From: Methanosarcina sp. UBA5
GTDB taxonomy: Archaea; Halobacteriota; Methanosarcinia; Methanosarcinales; Methanosarcinaceae
Direction: 5' to 3'
Assembly (NCBI RefSeq): GCF_002505485.1
Contig: NZ_DAVG01000028.1
Span: 37,738-78,053, forward strand
DNA: 40,316 nt
Below the pieces are notes generated by a model that had not been told where the DNA came from, did no database searches, and worked only from the letters and a program-made list of their open reading frames with translations. The first letter of the stretch is position 1. The number at the start of each line of letters is the position of its first letter. This document shows positions 7,675 to 17,055 of the stretch, one piece after another. A program made the translations under genes and the position numbers.

Positions 7675-9885
7675 CTATTTTCTTCTGTACAAGAGTATGC
7701 TAAGCAGACAGACGATACCAAAAGCGATTTCAAATCCAGGCAGGCTTACATTTTCTTTCCCAGGTGTGCTTGCGTTTCCTGTCTGCTCAGGCTCCTTTTC
7801 GACATCTGATCCTGTAGATACGTTTTCTTGTTCAAGACTCTGAGTGTCAGGTTCAGGCGGGATTTGGGCCAAAATCTCTTTTTCTGTTGTCTTACCTGTT
7901 ATTACGAAGGGAGAGAATCCAGAGGTTTCGGCTATGAAATACAGGTACGTGTCATCTTCCCCTGACAGGTTAGTTGAAAGCGGATCCCATTTTGTATCAT
8001 TGTACATGTTCAGGATGATTGAAGACTGATTTATATTTTTATTCTGTATCCAGGATTTTTCAACCTTGAAACATACGACCGGATTTTCTATGTTCTTTGA
8101 GTTTGCAATTCCTCCGTTCCCAACCCAAATATTAAAGGATTTATAGACCTCTCCAGAAGGCAGTTCGGAAACTAGAGTAGATTTATTTTTCAGCATCTCT
8201 ACAATGGTTGTTGTCTTACCAAGTGTCTTTTTTGCATAAAAGCCTGCATAAACAACGCAGGTCGAGTTCTTTGTGAAATCAAACTTGATATTTTTGTCAC
8301 TTGTAATGAACCCCTGAGAAAGTTCCTTTACCTCAACGTTTTTTGCAGATTCAGGGGAACCGACTGCACCACCGCCACCACCGCTTCCATGACTATCACT
8401 GTCATCACTGGTACTGTCACTATTACTGTTTAAAACTTCCAGTTCGGATTTTGAAGCATACCACGTATTTCCATCCCAACCTATGTTGATCCTGTTACCG
8501 TTAGGTTCTGGTTCGTTAGAATAATCCGAGAAAAGATATCCGGCATCAATGCATGGAGAAGTTATATTGTCATTCACCCAACAGCTCCCATTCCAGCGAC
8601 CTGCTTTTGACTTCAGGTGATAGTCATGATTATCTCTGTCTGCGTATTGAGGATCTGCTATTATATCCGAAAGTGGTGCCTGAATACCTATATAGTTCCC
8701 ACCAGCGTTGTTATATAATGAGTTATTCTGCAGGATAAAAGAGTGCGTGTTTATAAGCCTGTTACATATTCCAGACCCATTTCCTCCAACTGCTGATGTG
8801 CGAGTATTCGTTATTATGTTATTTTTTACTGTAACTACATACCCTGAACCAGCCGGAGCCGAGAAAAAGGCATCATTCTGCACAATACCAGCCCCATATG
8901 CGCCATCTATCACGTTGTTTTCAATGGTAGCGTTGAATCCGACGGATAAGATTCCGCCTATTACTTCATTGCCTGAAACTGTTCCAGTATCATAGATCTG
9001 ATTATGGTGAACGTGGACATTTGTGGGTGATTCGGAATCTGATCCTTGCGAGAAAATCCAGATACCTGCAAGTGCAGTCTCATATATTTTGTTATTGTAC
9101 ACCTCAATATCATCCATGGGTGCCCCATCTCTCTGGATTTCAATTCCTACCCCCCCAGAACCTTCTGATGTAATTATATTATCATAGAGCTTCGCATGGT
9201 TTGTGTTATATAATCTCAGGCCGCTATTTGTCCTGCAGGTAATCATGTTATTGTAGGCTTCCACATTTGAACAGATACTGGCATAGAGAACGTCATGTCC
9301 CAGTAAGTATGCTTTATTATTATAAAATTTTATATTTGAACAATAGTCAGTCTTCAAGCCATCTCCGTGGTTATTGGTCAAATACATATTGTATACATTT
9401 ATATTCTGACAATCGCTGAAGTGGATAAGATTGTGGTAGCCATTTCCGCTTTCTACATTAGTGTTTCCTTCCCGGTTTCCATCAATAGTAAAACCGCGAA
9501 TTGTAATATCATGGCTGCTGGAATTTCTTTCTTTGATCAAGGGTTTAGTGGATGACCACCCAGCATTTCTTACCAGTTTTATTGTTGCATTGGAATCTCC
9601 TTCAAGAATTGTGTTGTTACCAATCTGAAGGGTATCGTCTATAACATATGTGAAGGGCCCCTTAAGGTAAACAGTTGTGTAACCAGGGTTTTCGGTTACA
9701 AATTTAAGAGCCTGGTTAATTGGGATGTGATCATTTTCCCCAGAGCAGTTGAAATCACCACTACTTCCATTTCCCGCAACGTAGACAACTGGTGGTGCCA
9801 TGCACAAAGCAGCAGGAATGTATGTAAGTATAAGGAAGCTTGTAAGGAAAAAGACTTTTAACATTTTATTCAACAATTCTATCAC
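7675..9885 (-). CDS. Disaggregatase-type parallel beta-helix surface protein, PGF-CTERM anchored
   Basis: Up to 736 aa. GTG 9885, TTG 9876 and ATG 9864 are all possible starts; GGGTGAT just upstream best fits the TTG. A signal peptide (LKVFFLTSFLILTYIPAALC) precedes a disaggregatase-like N-terminal block (VVYVAGNGSSGDFNCSGEND). Repeated right-handed beta-helix coils follow (residues about 90-420, many NNxI turns). After a Ser/Gly linker comes a PGF-pre-PGF type domain (about 530-675). The tail ends LPGFEIAFGIVCLLSILLYRRK-like: a PGF motif, a membrane helix and basic residues, the archaeosortase signal. Many NxS/T sites suggest glycosylation. Related proteins act on methanochondroitin or the cell envelope; hydrolytic activity here is inference. 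Confidence 0.82.
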   Translation of the reverse strand: MIELLNKMLKVFFLTSFLILTYIPAALCMAPPVVYVAGNGSSGDFNCSGENDHIPINQALKFVTENPGYTTVYLKGPFTYVIDDTLQIGNNTILEGDSNATIKLVRNAGWSSTKPLIKERNSSSHDITIRGFTIDGNREGNTNVESGNGYHNLIHFSDCQNINVYNMYLTNNHGDGLKTDYCSNIKFYNNKAYLLGHDVLYASICSNVEAYNNMITCRTNSGLRLYNTNHAKLYDNIITSEGSGGVGIEIQRDGAPMDDIEVYNNKIYETALAGIWIFSQGSDSESPTNVHVHHNQIYDTGTVSGNEVIGGILSVGFNATIENNVIDGAYGAGIVQNDAFFSAPAGSGYVVTVKNNIITNTRTSAVGGNGSGICNRLINTHSFILQNNSLYNNAGGNYIGIQAPLSDIIADPQYADRDNHDYHLKSKAGRWNGSCWVNDNITSPCIDAGYLFSDYSNEPEPNGNRINIGWDGNTWYASKSELEVLNSNSDSTSDDSDSHGSGGGGGAVGSPESAKNVEVKELSQGFITSDKNIKFDFTKNSTCVVYAGFYAKKTLGKTTTIVEMLKNKSTLVSELPSGEVYKSFNIWVGNGGIANSKNIENPVVCFKVEKSWIQNKNINQSSIILNMYNDTKWDPLSTNLSGEDDTYLYFIAETSGFSPFVITGKTTEKEILAQIPPEPDTQSLEQENVSTGSDVEKEPEQTGNASTPGKENVSLPGFEIAFGIVCLLSILLYRRK

Positions 9886-10854
9886 CCATAGATTATCTCG
9901 CAGCTTGAATTCACATTCTACTGCTTCCTCATTTCAGCTACACAAATCTTAAAAATTCCAGATCTAAACTGGAAATCCGATCACGAGAATACTCTAAAAT
10001 AATTTTTAAATAGCTCTTAAACATCTCTTAAATAAATTTTTAAACGAATCTTAGATAAAATATTGAGATATCTAATATTTCTCACTCGTTTACAGGATTA
10101 AGTATAGAAACTTCGTCTCTTGAACGAACTATATTAATTTTTGTGTTTTTACCTATTGTAACTTTTTTACGCTTTTATTCAACTATTCAGCTTGGCAGAA
10201 ACAACTTTAATAGCCTTTTTTAATAAGATTTAATGGACAAATTTTTCTGAACCAGTTTCTGTTAATTGCTGGCTAATAATCGGTTTTTTATGATTTTATT
10301 GGCTGGTAGCACACTTATCTGTGATGTCAAAAATCAGTCTGAAGTGCGTAAGTCCCATTTAATATAACTAGTTACACTTATTATAAATAATTATCCAGTG
10401 GCGTTCCCATAAACGAAGGCATCAAGCATAAAACAACAGGAAATTATATAAGCATAAAGAAAAAGATTTTTAATATGCTATCTCTTGTTGAGACTTATCT
10501 TCCCTGGCCAGCCCCGATAGCCATTAAATCATTTGAGTATCAAAATCGTTTGTACTCAGATGAATCTTATTAGGCTTGAATTGCATTTTCTCTCCTTCCA
10601 GCCTGTGGTACAGTGTTCCCACGACTTCCCATATCTCAAATTAATATTTACCATCGTGTTATTTTCCTGTTCAAACATATCTTCTTAAGTATATTAATTT
10701 AGTTTTTACTGGGATTTATAAACAAAAGAAATCATGTCAAAAAATAGATAATGAAGAAAAATCAATTATCTTCAGGGAAAAATTGTTGGGCGCTTTTCAG
10801 TGCCTGAACTGATACTTAAGAATTAATACTCAAAAGGGAAATGAGGGGGAAAAA
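9886..10854. other. Gene-poor AT-rich spacer with one gene relic
   Basis: 970 nt without an intact gene. On the minus strand near 10385-10476 a frame reads ILKIFFFMLI, stop, FPVVLCLMPSF. It lines up with the signal peptide of the neighbouring beta-helix protein (LKVFFLTSFLI...IPAALCMAPPV), so this looks like the remains of a paralogue's 5' end. The rest is AT-rich with no recognisable element. Confidence 0.4.
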
Positions 10855-11019
10855 TTGGAGAGAAAATTTAAGATTTTACTGACTATCGGGACTTTATTGC
10901 TGGTAATGGGGGTGCTCCTGAATTTTACAAAAGACCCGCTTTTATGGGGGACAGGGACTGTAACTGCACTATTCATGATTCTGCTTTTCAGGATAGACCC
11001 TCTAAGTCCGAATGAGTAA
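10855..11019 (+). CDS. Small two-helix membrane protein, 54 aa
   Basis: A TTG start at 10855 is preceded by GAGGGGG with 5-nt spacing. The product, beginning MERKFKILLTIGTLLLVMG, has two hydrophobic segments (residues about 7-23 and 30-45) separated by a short polar turn (NFTKDPLLW), and ends FRIDPLSPNE. It looks like a genuine small membrane protein, with strong codon-position GC contrast to the surrounding spacer. No family is recognised. A U-rich hairpin follows, supporting an independent transcript. Confidence 0.6.
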   Translation: MERKFKILLTIGTLLLVMGVLLNFTKDPLLWGTGTVTALFMILLFRIDPLSPNE

Positions 11020-11046
11020 GTAAGAAAGAGGTAAGGGAAAAAGAGG

Positions 11047-11070
11047 AAAGAAAAACCCTTTTTTCTTCTT
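11047..11070 (+). terminator. Hairpin plus U-rich terminator
   Basis: AAGAAAAA - CCC - TTTTTTCTT forms a short A/T stem followed by CTTCTT, 28 nt after the stop codon of the 54-aa protein. It resembles an archaeal U-tract terminator. Confidence 0.5.
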
Positions 11071-11976
11071 CTAAATGTAAAAATTTTAACTCTCCGGACT
11101 TAAAATTATTTATTAACCAGATCTACGGGAAAGCAAAGTAAAAATGGTTCTAACCATCCTGACATGATTTTAACTATTCTGGCATTTCTCACGTTTTTAC
11201 TTTGATTGTTAGTCAAGTTTGCTTGATTTTGAACTTCAGTGATCTCTCAATAGTCAGTCGATATTTTCCAGAGTACTCACACATTCGCTTTTTGCTCTCG
11301 TTTTCTGCTTTGTGTACACTCAATTTCCTGTAAGCAGGTAAGCTTAGAGAACTATGCAACTTCGCAAAAACACTCAAAGAAAAAATATCAACCACTGAGC
11401 CTATCCTAAAACTCAAAAAAGAGTCTATGAGTTTTCAAATTCCTAATGATCAATAAGTTTCCTATCACGAAAATGGCTTTTAAACTTTTATTTCCGTCGA
11501 TACCCCGCTAGCTTGCTGCGGGGATGGAAAACTTCCCAGGTAACCGTTGATGATTATATTATTTATCAATTTCATTTTTCGGTTATTAATTTCTGCTCAA
11601 ACCAAATTGTTTAGGGTTATTATTTCCTTTAACGGAATTTTGAGTGGTGGTGCGACTTTGATTAATATGAAGATAAAAATTGGTTTTGGAATGAGCTCAC
11701 TTACTAATGCACGACCCAGTTTTATCTCTTTCAATATACTGTTTTCTAATTTTCCAATTTTTATTTCGTTCAGTGTACTGTTTTCTAGTTTTTCTATTTT
11801 TTATCTCTTTCACATACTATTATAGCATATTTTTTAGCTGGACTTAACTTAACAGAATTTTAGATAGTTTGAAATATTTAGTCCGACAAACATAAAAAGT
11901 TAATATTTGAAATTTTTGACCCCCTATACTGGTCTTCGGTTGCAAAACAGGATATCTGAACCTAAAATCTCAACCT
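11071..11976. other. 900-nt spacer with inverted repeats and hairpin
   Basis: No convincing gene. Elements seen: an 11-bp perfect inverted repeat, CAAAGTAAAAA at 11134-11144 pairing with TTTTTACTTTG at 11194-11204; a sequence close to the IS end (GAGCCTATCCTAAAA, about 11397) without a matching partner; a GC-rich hairpin at 11500-11525; and about 2.4 copies of a 40-bp T-rich unit at 11725-11820. Open frames here are low complexity and lack ribosome sites. Confidence 0.5.
11500..11525. repeat. GC-rich hairpin, CCCCGC stem
   Basis: ATACCCCGC, then loop TAGCTTGCT, then GCGGGGAT: a six-pair G/C stem extended by A/T pairs with one bulge, inside very AT-rich DNA. It looks like a dispersed REP-like palindrome. 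Genome copy number would decide. Confidence 0.5.
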
Positions 11977-12057
11977 ATGGACTTAGAAAGTAAACCCCAC
12001 CTTCTGAGTGAGCAAAGCTCGAATCAGATACAGATCCAGAGCGACCGAGATGAAAGA

Positions 12058-14421
12058 ATGAAGAATCTACCTCAGACAGTTGTAACCCTTTTGATGTTTC
12101 TTATTCTTCTTGTTTCCCTTTTTACAGGAGGATGCTTGGAGCAAAGTTCCGGGTTAAACGGAAAGAATGGGACTGAAACGATAGAAGAAGTGAACAGTGA
12201 TCGAAGCTCTTCAACGGGTCATCTGAAAACCGAAGCAGTAAATCTTTCCGGCTTTGAAACCGAGAATTCGTCGCTTGCAGAAAATTACAGGCTTGACGCT
12301 CTTGACATAGAACTAAAAGCTTCCCAATACGAACTTCCCCTGCAAGAATTCGATATTATTAATTATGGAGAGTTTTCTCAAAAGTTTCTGACCGATGAAG
12401 CAGCTCTGGAGAAGCTGAAAGAAAATGGATTTGTGGTTATTTCCAACCCTTACAATCCCAAAGAAGATGACATTACCGCTATGTATGACAGCCTTGAGAA
12501 CGAAGGGCAGTTGATTTTCATAACTTCGGACACGCTTCTCCATCTCTATCACATCCAGTTTGATGACAGTATGAGCCAGATCGAACAAGATGAATTATAC
12601 GGCCTTTTGTGGGAACTTGATAAATCCCTGCTTAATGCATCTGTTGAGGATTATAATGGAGCTTCAGGAGAAGAAAAGGAAGCCGCGAGAAGGAACGCAG
12701 CCTACTTTTCGGTTGCTTTAAGCCTGCTCCAGCCCAGAGAGGAGCAGATAAAGGAGATAACAGATCCTTACGGCCCTGAAGCAGGAGTATACTTTGATCC
12801 TGCAACAAAGGAAAAGTATCAGTTTGAAATTCCTGCTTTTGTAAAAAAAGATGTTGAAGCCGAACTTGCCCTGATCGAAGCTCACCAGGGTTTTGAACTT
12901 TCTCCAATTTTCCTGTATAAAGAAGATTATTCGCAGTACGTCCCGAGAGGCCATTATACTCGCTCCGAAATACTGCAAAACTATTTCAGGGCGTTTATTT
13001 GGCATGGCAGAATGAGCATGCTGCTGAAAGAGAAATTAATTGAATCGGAAGACCCTGCAAAAGATGCCCGCATCCAGACTATCCAGGCAGGTCTGATAAC
13101 TTCCCAGCTCGAAGACGATCCCGATCTCCTCAAGAAATGGGACCGGATATATACAATTACTGCTTTTTACGTGGGCGTCTCTGACGATCTCGGACCTTAC
13201 GAATATATGGAAGCAACGGAGTCAGTATTTGGAAACGGGTCAAGAAATTTTAACGCAACAACAATAGGAGAGCTGAAAGTGGAACTTGCCGGATATAGAA
13301 GCCCGGAGATCTACGGAGGTACGGGAAGTGGAGCCCACGAGGCCATTCTGACGGCTGAACAGGCTGACGAACTCCTTGAGGATACGAAAGGATTCAGGTT
13401 CATGGGGCAGCGTTTTACTCCTGATTCTTATATCTTCTTCAGGCTTATAGGCCCCTATACTAAAGAGTACACTGGAAATCAGGAAAAATTGCCTTTTACC
13501 TATAGAGCTTCCGAGTACGGAAACAACAGGGGCTTCCCTCGAGGGCTTGATGCTATGGCTCTGCTGGGCTCGGAAAGGGCTGTTTACTGGCTCGACGAAC
13601 TAAATGATTCCAGTTATAAAAATTACAGTCTCCGGTACAGAGAACTGGATTCGGAGTTTTCGAACTTCAGCGCAGCCGACTGGAACAGGAACCTCTACTG
13701 GTCCTGGCTATATTCCCTTCAGCCCCTCATGAAGGACTACGGCTCAGGCTATCCAACCTTTATGCAGACCGACGCCTGGCAAGACAAGGAACTGAGTACA
13801 TCGCTGGCTTCCTGGACTGAACTCAGGCACGATACGATTTTCTATGCCAAGCAAACCTATGGAATAGCGGAAGATCTTCCTGTGTTTGGCGACAAACCCG
13901 TAGGATATGTGGAACCTGTACCCGAATTTTATAGCAGGCTGTTAGCCCTTACCAGAATGACTGCGGATGGGCTTGAGGAACTGGAGGTTCTTGATGAAGA
14001 TACCGGAAGAAGATTTGAAAGCCTTGAGAGCGTGCTGGAAAAGCTTATCGAGATTTCCGAAAAGGAACTTGAAAACAAGGAACTGACAGAGGAAGATAAG
14101 GTTTACATCTCCAAGTTTGGAGAAATGATTACAGCAAGTGCGAGTGTTGACGAAGAGGCCAGGAAAACTACCCTTGTTGCAGATGTCTACACTGAACCAA
14201 ATGATGGACTCATACTTGAAGAAGGGACAGGATACGTGGATATGGTGACTGTGGCTTACAAGCTTCCTGACGGCAGGGTTTTCCTTGCTGCAGGGCCCGT
14301 TATGAGCCATTATGAGTTCAAGCAGCCCATATCTGACCGCCTGACCGATGAAAAATGGAGAGAAATACTGGAGGCAAACCCGCCGGAAAGACCGGAGTGG
14401 GCCTCCACCTACATTTCTTAA
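12058..14421 (+). CDS. DUF3160 family lipoprotein, secreted
   Basis: 787 aa from ATG 12058. The frame is open from ATG 11977, but the signal peptide (MKNLPQTVVTLLMFLILLVS) and lipobox-like LFTGGC place the start at 12058. The mature part begins with a Ser/Thr/Glu-rich linker, then a long globular DUF3160 domain. Recognisable segments are ITSDTLLHLYHIQFD, ILQNYFRAFIWHGRM, FRFMGQRFTPDSYIF and MQTDAWQDKELSTSLASWTELRHDTIFYAKQ. It is anchored outside the cell by a cysteine-linked lipid or retained helix. DUF3160 has no assigned activity; the many conserved His/Asp/Glu could suggest an enzyme, but I do not assign one. Flanking spacers indicate a single-gene unit. Confidence 0.78.
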   Translation: MKNLPQTVVTLLMFLILLVSLFTGGCLEQSSGLNGKNGTETIEEVNSDRSSSTGHLKTEAVNLSGFETENSSLAENYRLDALDIELKASQYELPLQEFDIINYGEFSQKFLTDEAALEKLKENGFVVISNPYNPKEDDITAMYDSLENEGQLIFITSDTLLHLYHIQFDDSMSQIEQDELYGLLWELDKSLLNASVEDYNGASGEEKEAARRNAAYFSVALSLLQPREEQIKEITDPYGPEAGVYFDPATKEKYQFEIPAFVKKDVEAELALIEAHQGFELSPIFLYKEDYSQYVPRGHYTRSEILQNYFRAFIWHGRMSMLLKEKLIESEDPAKDARIQTIQAGLITSQLEDDPDLLKKWDRIYTITAFYVGVSDDLGPYEYMEATESVFGNGSRNFNATTIGELKVELAGYRSPEIYGGTGSGAHEAILTAEQADELLEDTKGFRFMGQRFTPDSYIFFRLIGPYTKEYTGNQEKLPFTYRASEYGNNRGFPRGLDAMALLGSERAVYWLDELNDSSYKNYSLRYRELDSEFSNFSAADWNRNLYWSWLYSLQPLMKDYGSGYPTFMQTDAWQDKELSTSLASWTELRHDTIFYAKQTYGIAEDLPVFGDKPVGYVEPVPEFYSRLLALTRMTADGLEELEVLDEDTGRRFESLESVLEKLIEISEKELENKELTEEDKVYISKFGEMITASASVDEEARKTTLVADVYTEPNDGLILEEGTGYVDMVTVAYKLPDGRVFLAAGPVMSHYEFKQPISDRLTDEKWREILEANPPERPEWASTYIS

Positions 14422-14552
14422 CTTTTGTTGATCGGAATAAGTCTAAAACGCTGAGAAGTAAATAAGAAAAGGTGGCAAGGAAATAGAAAATAATGAGAAA
14501 CTAAATTAAAATGTAAAGAAGTATAAGGATTTTTCAAGTAGGTAAGGAGTTT

Positions 14553-15770
14553 TCAAATAGAAAACTTCTCTTCTCCCTTTTCTGTTGTCTTCTTCTCCTG
14601 CCTGACCTGTGTAATCAGTCTTTCAAGCTGTTCCCGTGAGATACTTTTATGTTTTTCTTCGGTGCAGACCTTGACTTTCTCGATTAGGGCGCAGAGTTCC
14701 TCCCGCTCAAGGCAGAAACCTATGCTGTTAATAATCCCTCTCAGGGCTTTTGTACCAGTGTGTTTTCCTACAACAAGATTGCGCTTTCCGCCAACCATTT
14801 CCGGAAGGAAGAGTTCATAGGTGCGCGGCTCTTCCAGGATTGCTGCAACATGGATTCCGGATTCGTGAGTAAAGGCATTTTGCCCGACAACGGCTTTATT
14901 TACCGAGGGCGTGATGCCTGAATATTCCGAGACCATTTTAGAAAGGGCGGTCAGCTTTGTGGTATCATAGCGGTCGATGCCGTACTGCACCCTGAGGGCT
15001 ACCATTACTTCTTCAAGGGAAGCGTTTCCTGCCCTTTCCCCGATTGCGTTAACTGTGGTATGGAGCTGTTTTGCCCCGGCCTCGGCGGCTGCAAGGGTAT
15101 TTGCAGTAGCCATTCCGAGGTCGTCGTGACAGTGGATACAGATCGAGGTATTGACTTCCTTGAAAATTTCACTAACAAGATAGTGTGTCGTTGTAGGGTT
15201 AAGGATACCGATAGTATCTGCGAGGCTTACGTACTGCACCTTATATTCATTTTCGACTTCCCTGAAAGCCTGTTTAAGGCGGTCGATCGGGGTCCGGCTT
15301 GCGTCCTCGGCTGCAAAACGTACTTTCAACCCGTGATCGGTTGCATATTCAATTGTTTCCTTGGCGCAGCCAAGCATCTCCTCAAAACCTCGATGGTACT
15401 TATATTTGAGGTGCATGTCTGACATTGCAATAAAAATACTCACAATATCGACATCACATTCAAGGGCAGCATCCACATCTCCTTTTACTGCTCTTGAGAG
15501 GCAGCAGATCCTTGAATTAAAGCCCTGGTTTGCAATTTCCTTAACGGTTTCCTTTTCATTTGCGGAAACCACCGGAAATCCGGCTTCTATAACTTCGACA
15601 CCCATAGAATCAAGTTCACTGGCCATCGCCAGCTTCTGTTCTTTCGTGAACACAACGCCCGGAGTCTGTTCCCCATCGCGTAGGGTCACGTCACAGATTT
15701 CGATATCTAAGGGGCGATGTTCGATAAAATCCATAAGTTTATTTCTGGAATACTGCTCGCTCTCTGACAT
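14553..15770 (-). CDS. aksA: Homocitrate synthase, AksA type (coenzyme B pathway)
   Basis: 405 aa from ATG 15770. An in-frame ATG at 15809 adds 13 residues, but AGGAAG before 15770 is the better ribosome site. A DRE-TIM aldolase of the isopropylmalate/homocitrate synthase class: DVTLRDGEQTPGV near the N-terminus, HCHDDLGMATAN (metal ligands), NAIGERAGNASLEEV, and HESGIHVAAIL. There is no leucine-binding regulatory domain, as expected for AksA. It condenses acetyl-CoA with 2-oxoglutarate and, iteratively, longer homologues to build 2-oxosuberate for coenzyme B. A citramalate or isopropylmalate synthase is the main alternative; the length and absent regulatory domain favour AksA. It stands alone here. 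Confidence 0.8.
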   Translation of the reverse strand: MSESEQYSRNKLMDFIEHRPLDIEICDVTLRDGEQTPGVVFTKEQKLAMASELDSMGVEVIEAGFPVVSANEKETVKEIANQGFNSRICCLSRAVKGDVDAALECDVDIVSIFIAMSDMHLKYKYHRGFEEMLGCAKETIEYATDHGLKVRFAAEDASRTPIDRLKQAFREVENEYKVQYVSLADTIGILNPTTTHYLVSEIFKEVNTSICIHCHDDLGMATANTLAAAEAGAKQLHTTVNAIGERAGNASLEEVMVALRVQYGIDRYDTTKLTALSKMVSEYSGITPSVNKAVVGQNAFTHESGIHVAAILEEPRTYELFLPEMVGGKRNLVVGKHTGTKALRGIINSIGFCLEREELCALIEKVKVCTEEKHKSISREQLERLITQVRQEKKTTEKGEEKFSI

Positions 15771-15810
15771 TACTACTACTTCCTGCGATTTTTGATTACT
15801 GTGAGGCATT

Positions 15811-16226
15811 TTCTTAATTATTTTTAATGATATATAGATGACTTATCTGAAAAATAACTCAAAGGCTGAATAAGGAGGTACCAGGGCTCAAACGCCCCTA
15901 AAAGTCAGAAAATCTTGTATCTCGTCAAAATTAAGCATAGCTTTACCTGCATATGTATAAATGTTTTCCTTGGAGGAATTGAATTTCCGGCAACGGCTTC
16001 TCGAAAAACTAGACAGAAATAAACTCAAATTTGGCAATTTAGATTATATCAAAAGATTTTCAGCTAAAAATTGAATAAAAAGATAAAAAGATCTCCAGAT
16101 TAGAGAAAAACACTGAACTTAATGGGAAAACTTAAACTTTAAGTAAAGGTTTTTCTCTAGTAATATGGAAAGATTTTTCTCAATAAAAATTATATTTTTT
16201 CATAAAGAATAGGTAAAATTTTTCTC
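15811..16226. other. AT-rich spacer, nothing recognised
   Basis: About 415 nt between aksA and nadK. It contains A/T runs consistent with the aksA promoter and the 3' region of nadK (U-rich on the minus strand). No frame with a ribosome site, no structured RNA or repeat seen. Confidence 0.5.
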
Positions 16227-17054
16227 TCAGGTAAGTTTCCTCTGGACCCTTTCATAAAAGCAGGTATCCGAAATCTTTACAAAACGTGCAGGATATCTGG
16301 ATTTCTTAAGTTTGACGACATCATCGGGTTTGATCCTGTAGGACTTCTGCCCGTCAATTGCAATAACTGCCTCTTTTTTTGGAGCCGACAGTCTTATAGT
16401 AATCTCGCTGTCCGACGGGATAACCCAGGGCCTTGAGGAGAGTTTAAAAGGAGCGACAGGGACGACCACGATAGCATTTACCCTTGGACTTATAATAGGG
16501 CCGCCTGCGCTCATAGCATAGGCAGTAGAGCCTGTAGGGGTTGCAAAAACTACACCATCCGCACGCATAGAGTCAAGAAGGCAATCTCCGACATAAACCT
16601 CAAACTGAATGATCTTCGCGGGCTTTGCAGACATTATCGCGATCTCGTTCGTTGCAGTCTCAAGCATTTCCCCATTAAGGAAAACATCGACTCGCATTCT
16701 TTCGCTGTACGAAAAACCATAAAGCACTTCTTCTATGGTTTCAAGGGCATTTTCGGGCTCAACATCTACAAGAAAGCCGAGAGTACCCATATTAATTCCG
16801 AGTATAGGAAGAGGGTCTTTCATCTTGGCGATATTCCGGAGGACTGTACCGTCCCCTCCTACACTGATGATGAGTTCCACTCCTTTCTCCCTCATTCTTT
16901 CAACCGGAGTGCCTTCTATTCCGAGTACCTCAGCTGTGGGAGTGGCGATATAAATTTGGACCTTCGAGCTGAAATGGGCAAGAATCTCACTCACCTTTTC
17001 AATTACTTCAGGCCTGTCGCAGCGCGCAGATATTCCTATTTTCTTTATTGCCAA
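16227..17054 (-). CDS. nadK: NAD kinase
   Basis: 275 aa. Phosphorylates NAD to NADP with ATP or polyphosphate. The GGDGT motif is at residues 66-70 (ISVGGDGTVLRN), the second signature TPTGSTAYAMSAGGPI is near residue 173, and DGQ (AVIAIDGQKSY) lies in the C-terminal domain. The start is TTG 17054, one nucleotide after the stop codon of the upstream phosphatase gene. The ribosome site GGGAGGA overlaps that gene's last codons, indicating translational coupling. Length fits archaeal NAD kinases. Confidence 0.93.
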   Translation of the reverse strand: MAIKKIGISARCDRPEVIEKVSEILAHFSSKVQIYIATPTAEVLGIEGTPVERMREKGVELIISVGGDGTVLRNIAKMKDPLPILGINMGTLGFLVDVEPENALETIEEVLYGFSYSERMRVDVFLNGEMLETATNEIAIMSAKPAKIIQFEVYVGDCLLDSMRADGVVFATPTGSTAYAMSAGGPIISPRVNAIVVVPVAPFKLSSRPWVIPSDSEITIRLSAPKKEAVIAIDGQKSYRIKPDDVVKLKKSRYPARFVKISDTCFYERVQRKLT

Positions 17055-17055
17055 C

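Noticed and set aside
11213..11416. Minus-strand 67-aa frame beside a GAGCCTATCCTAAAA sequence
   Set aside because: The sequence resembles an IS end but has one mismatch and no second end; the frame has no ribosome site or known similarity. A solo remnant is possible but not supported.
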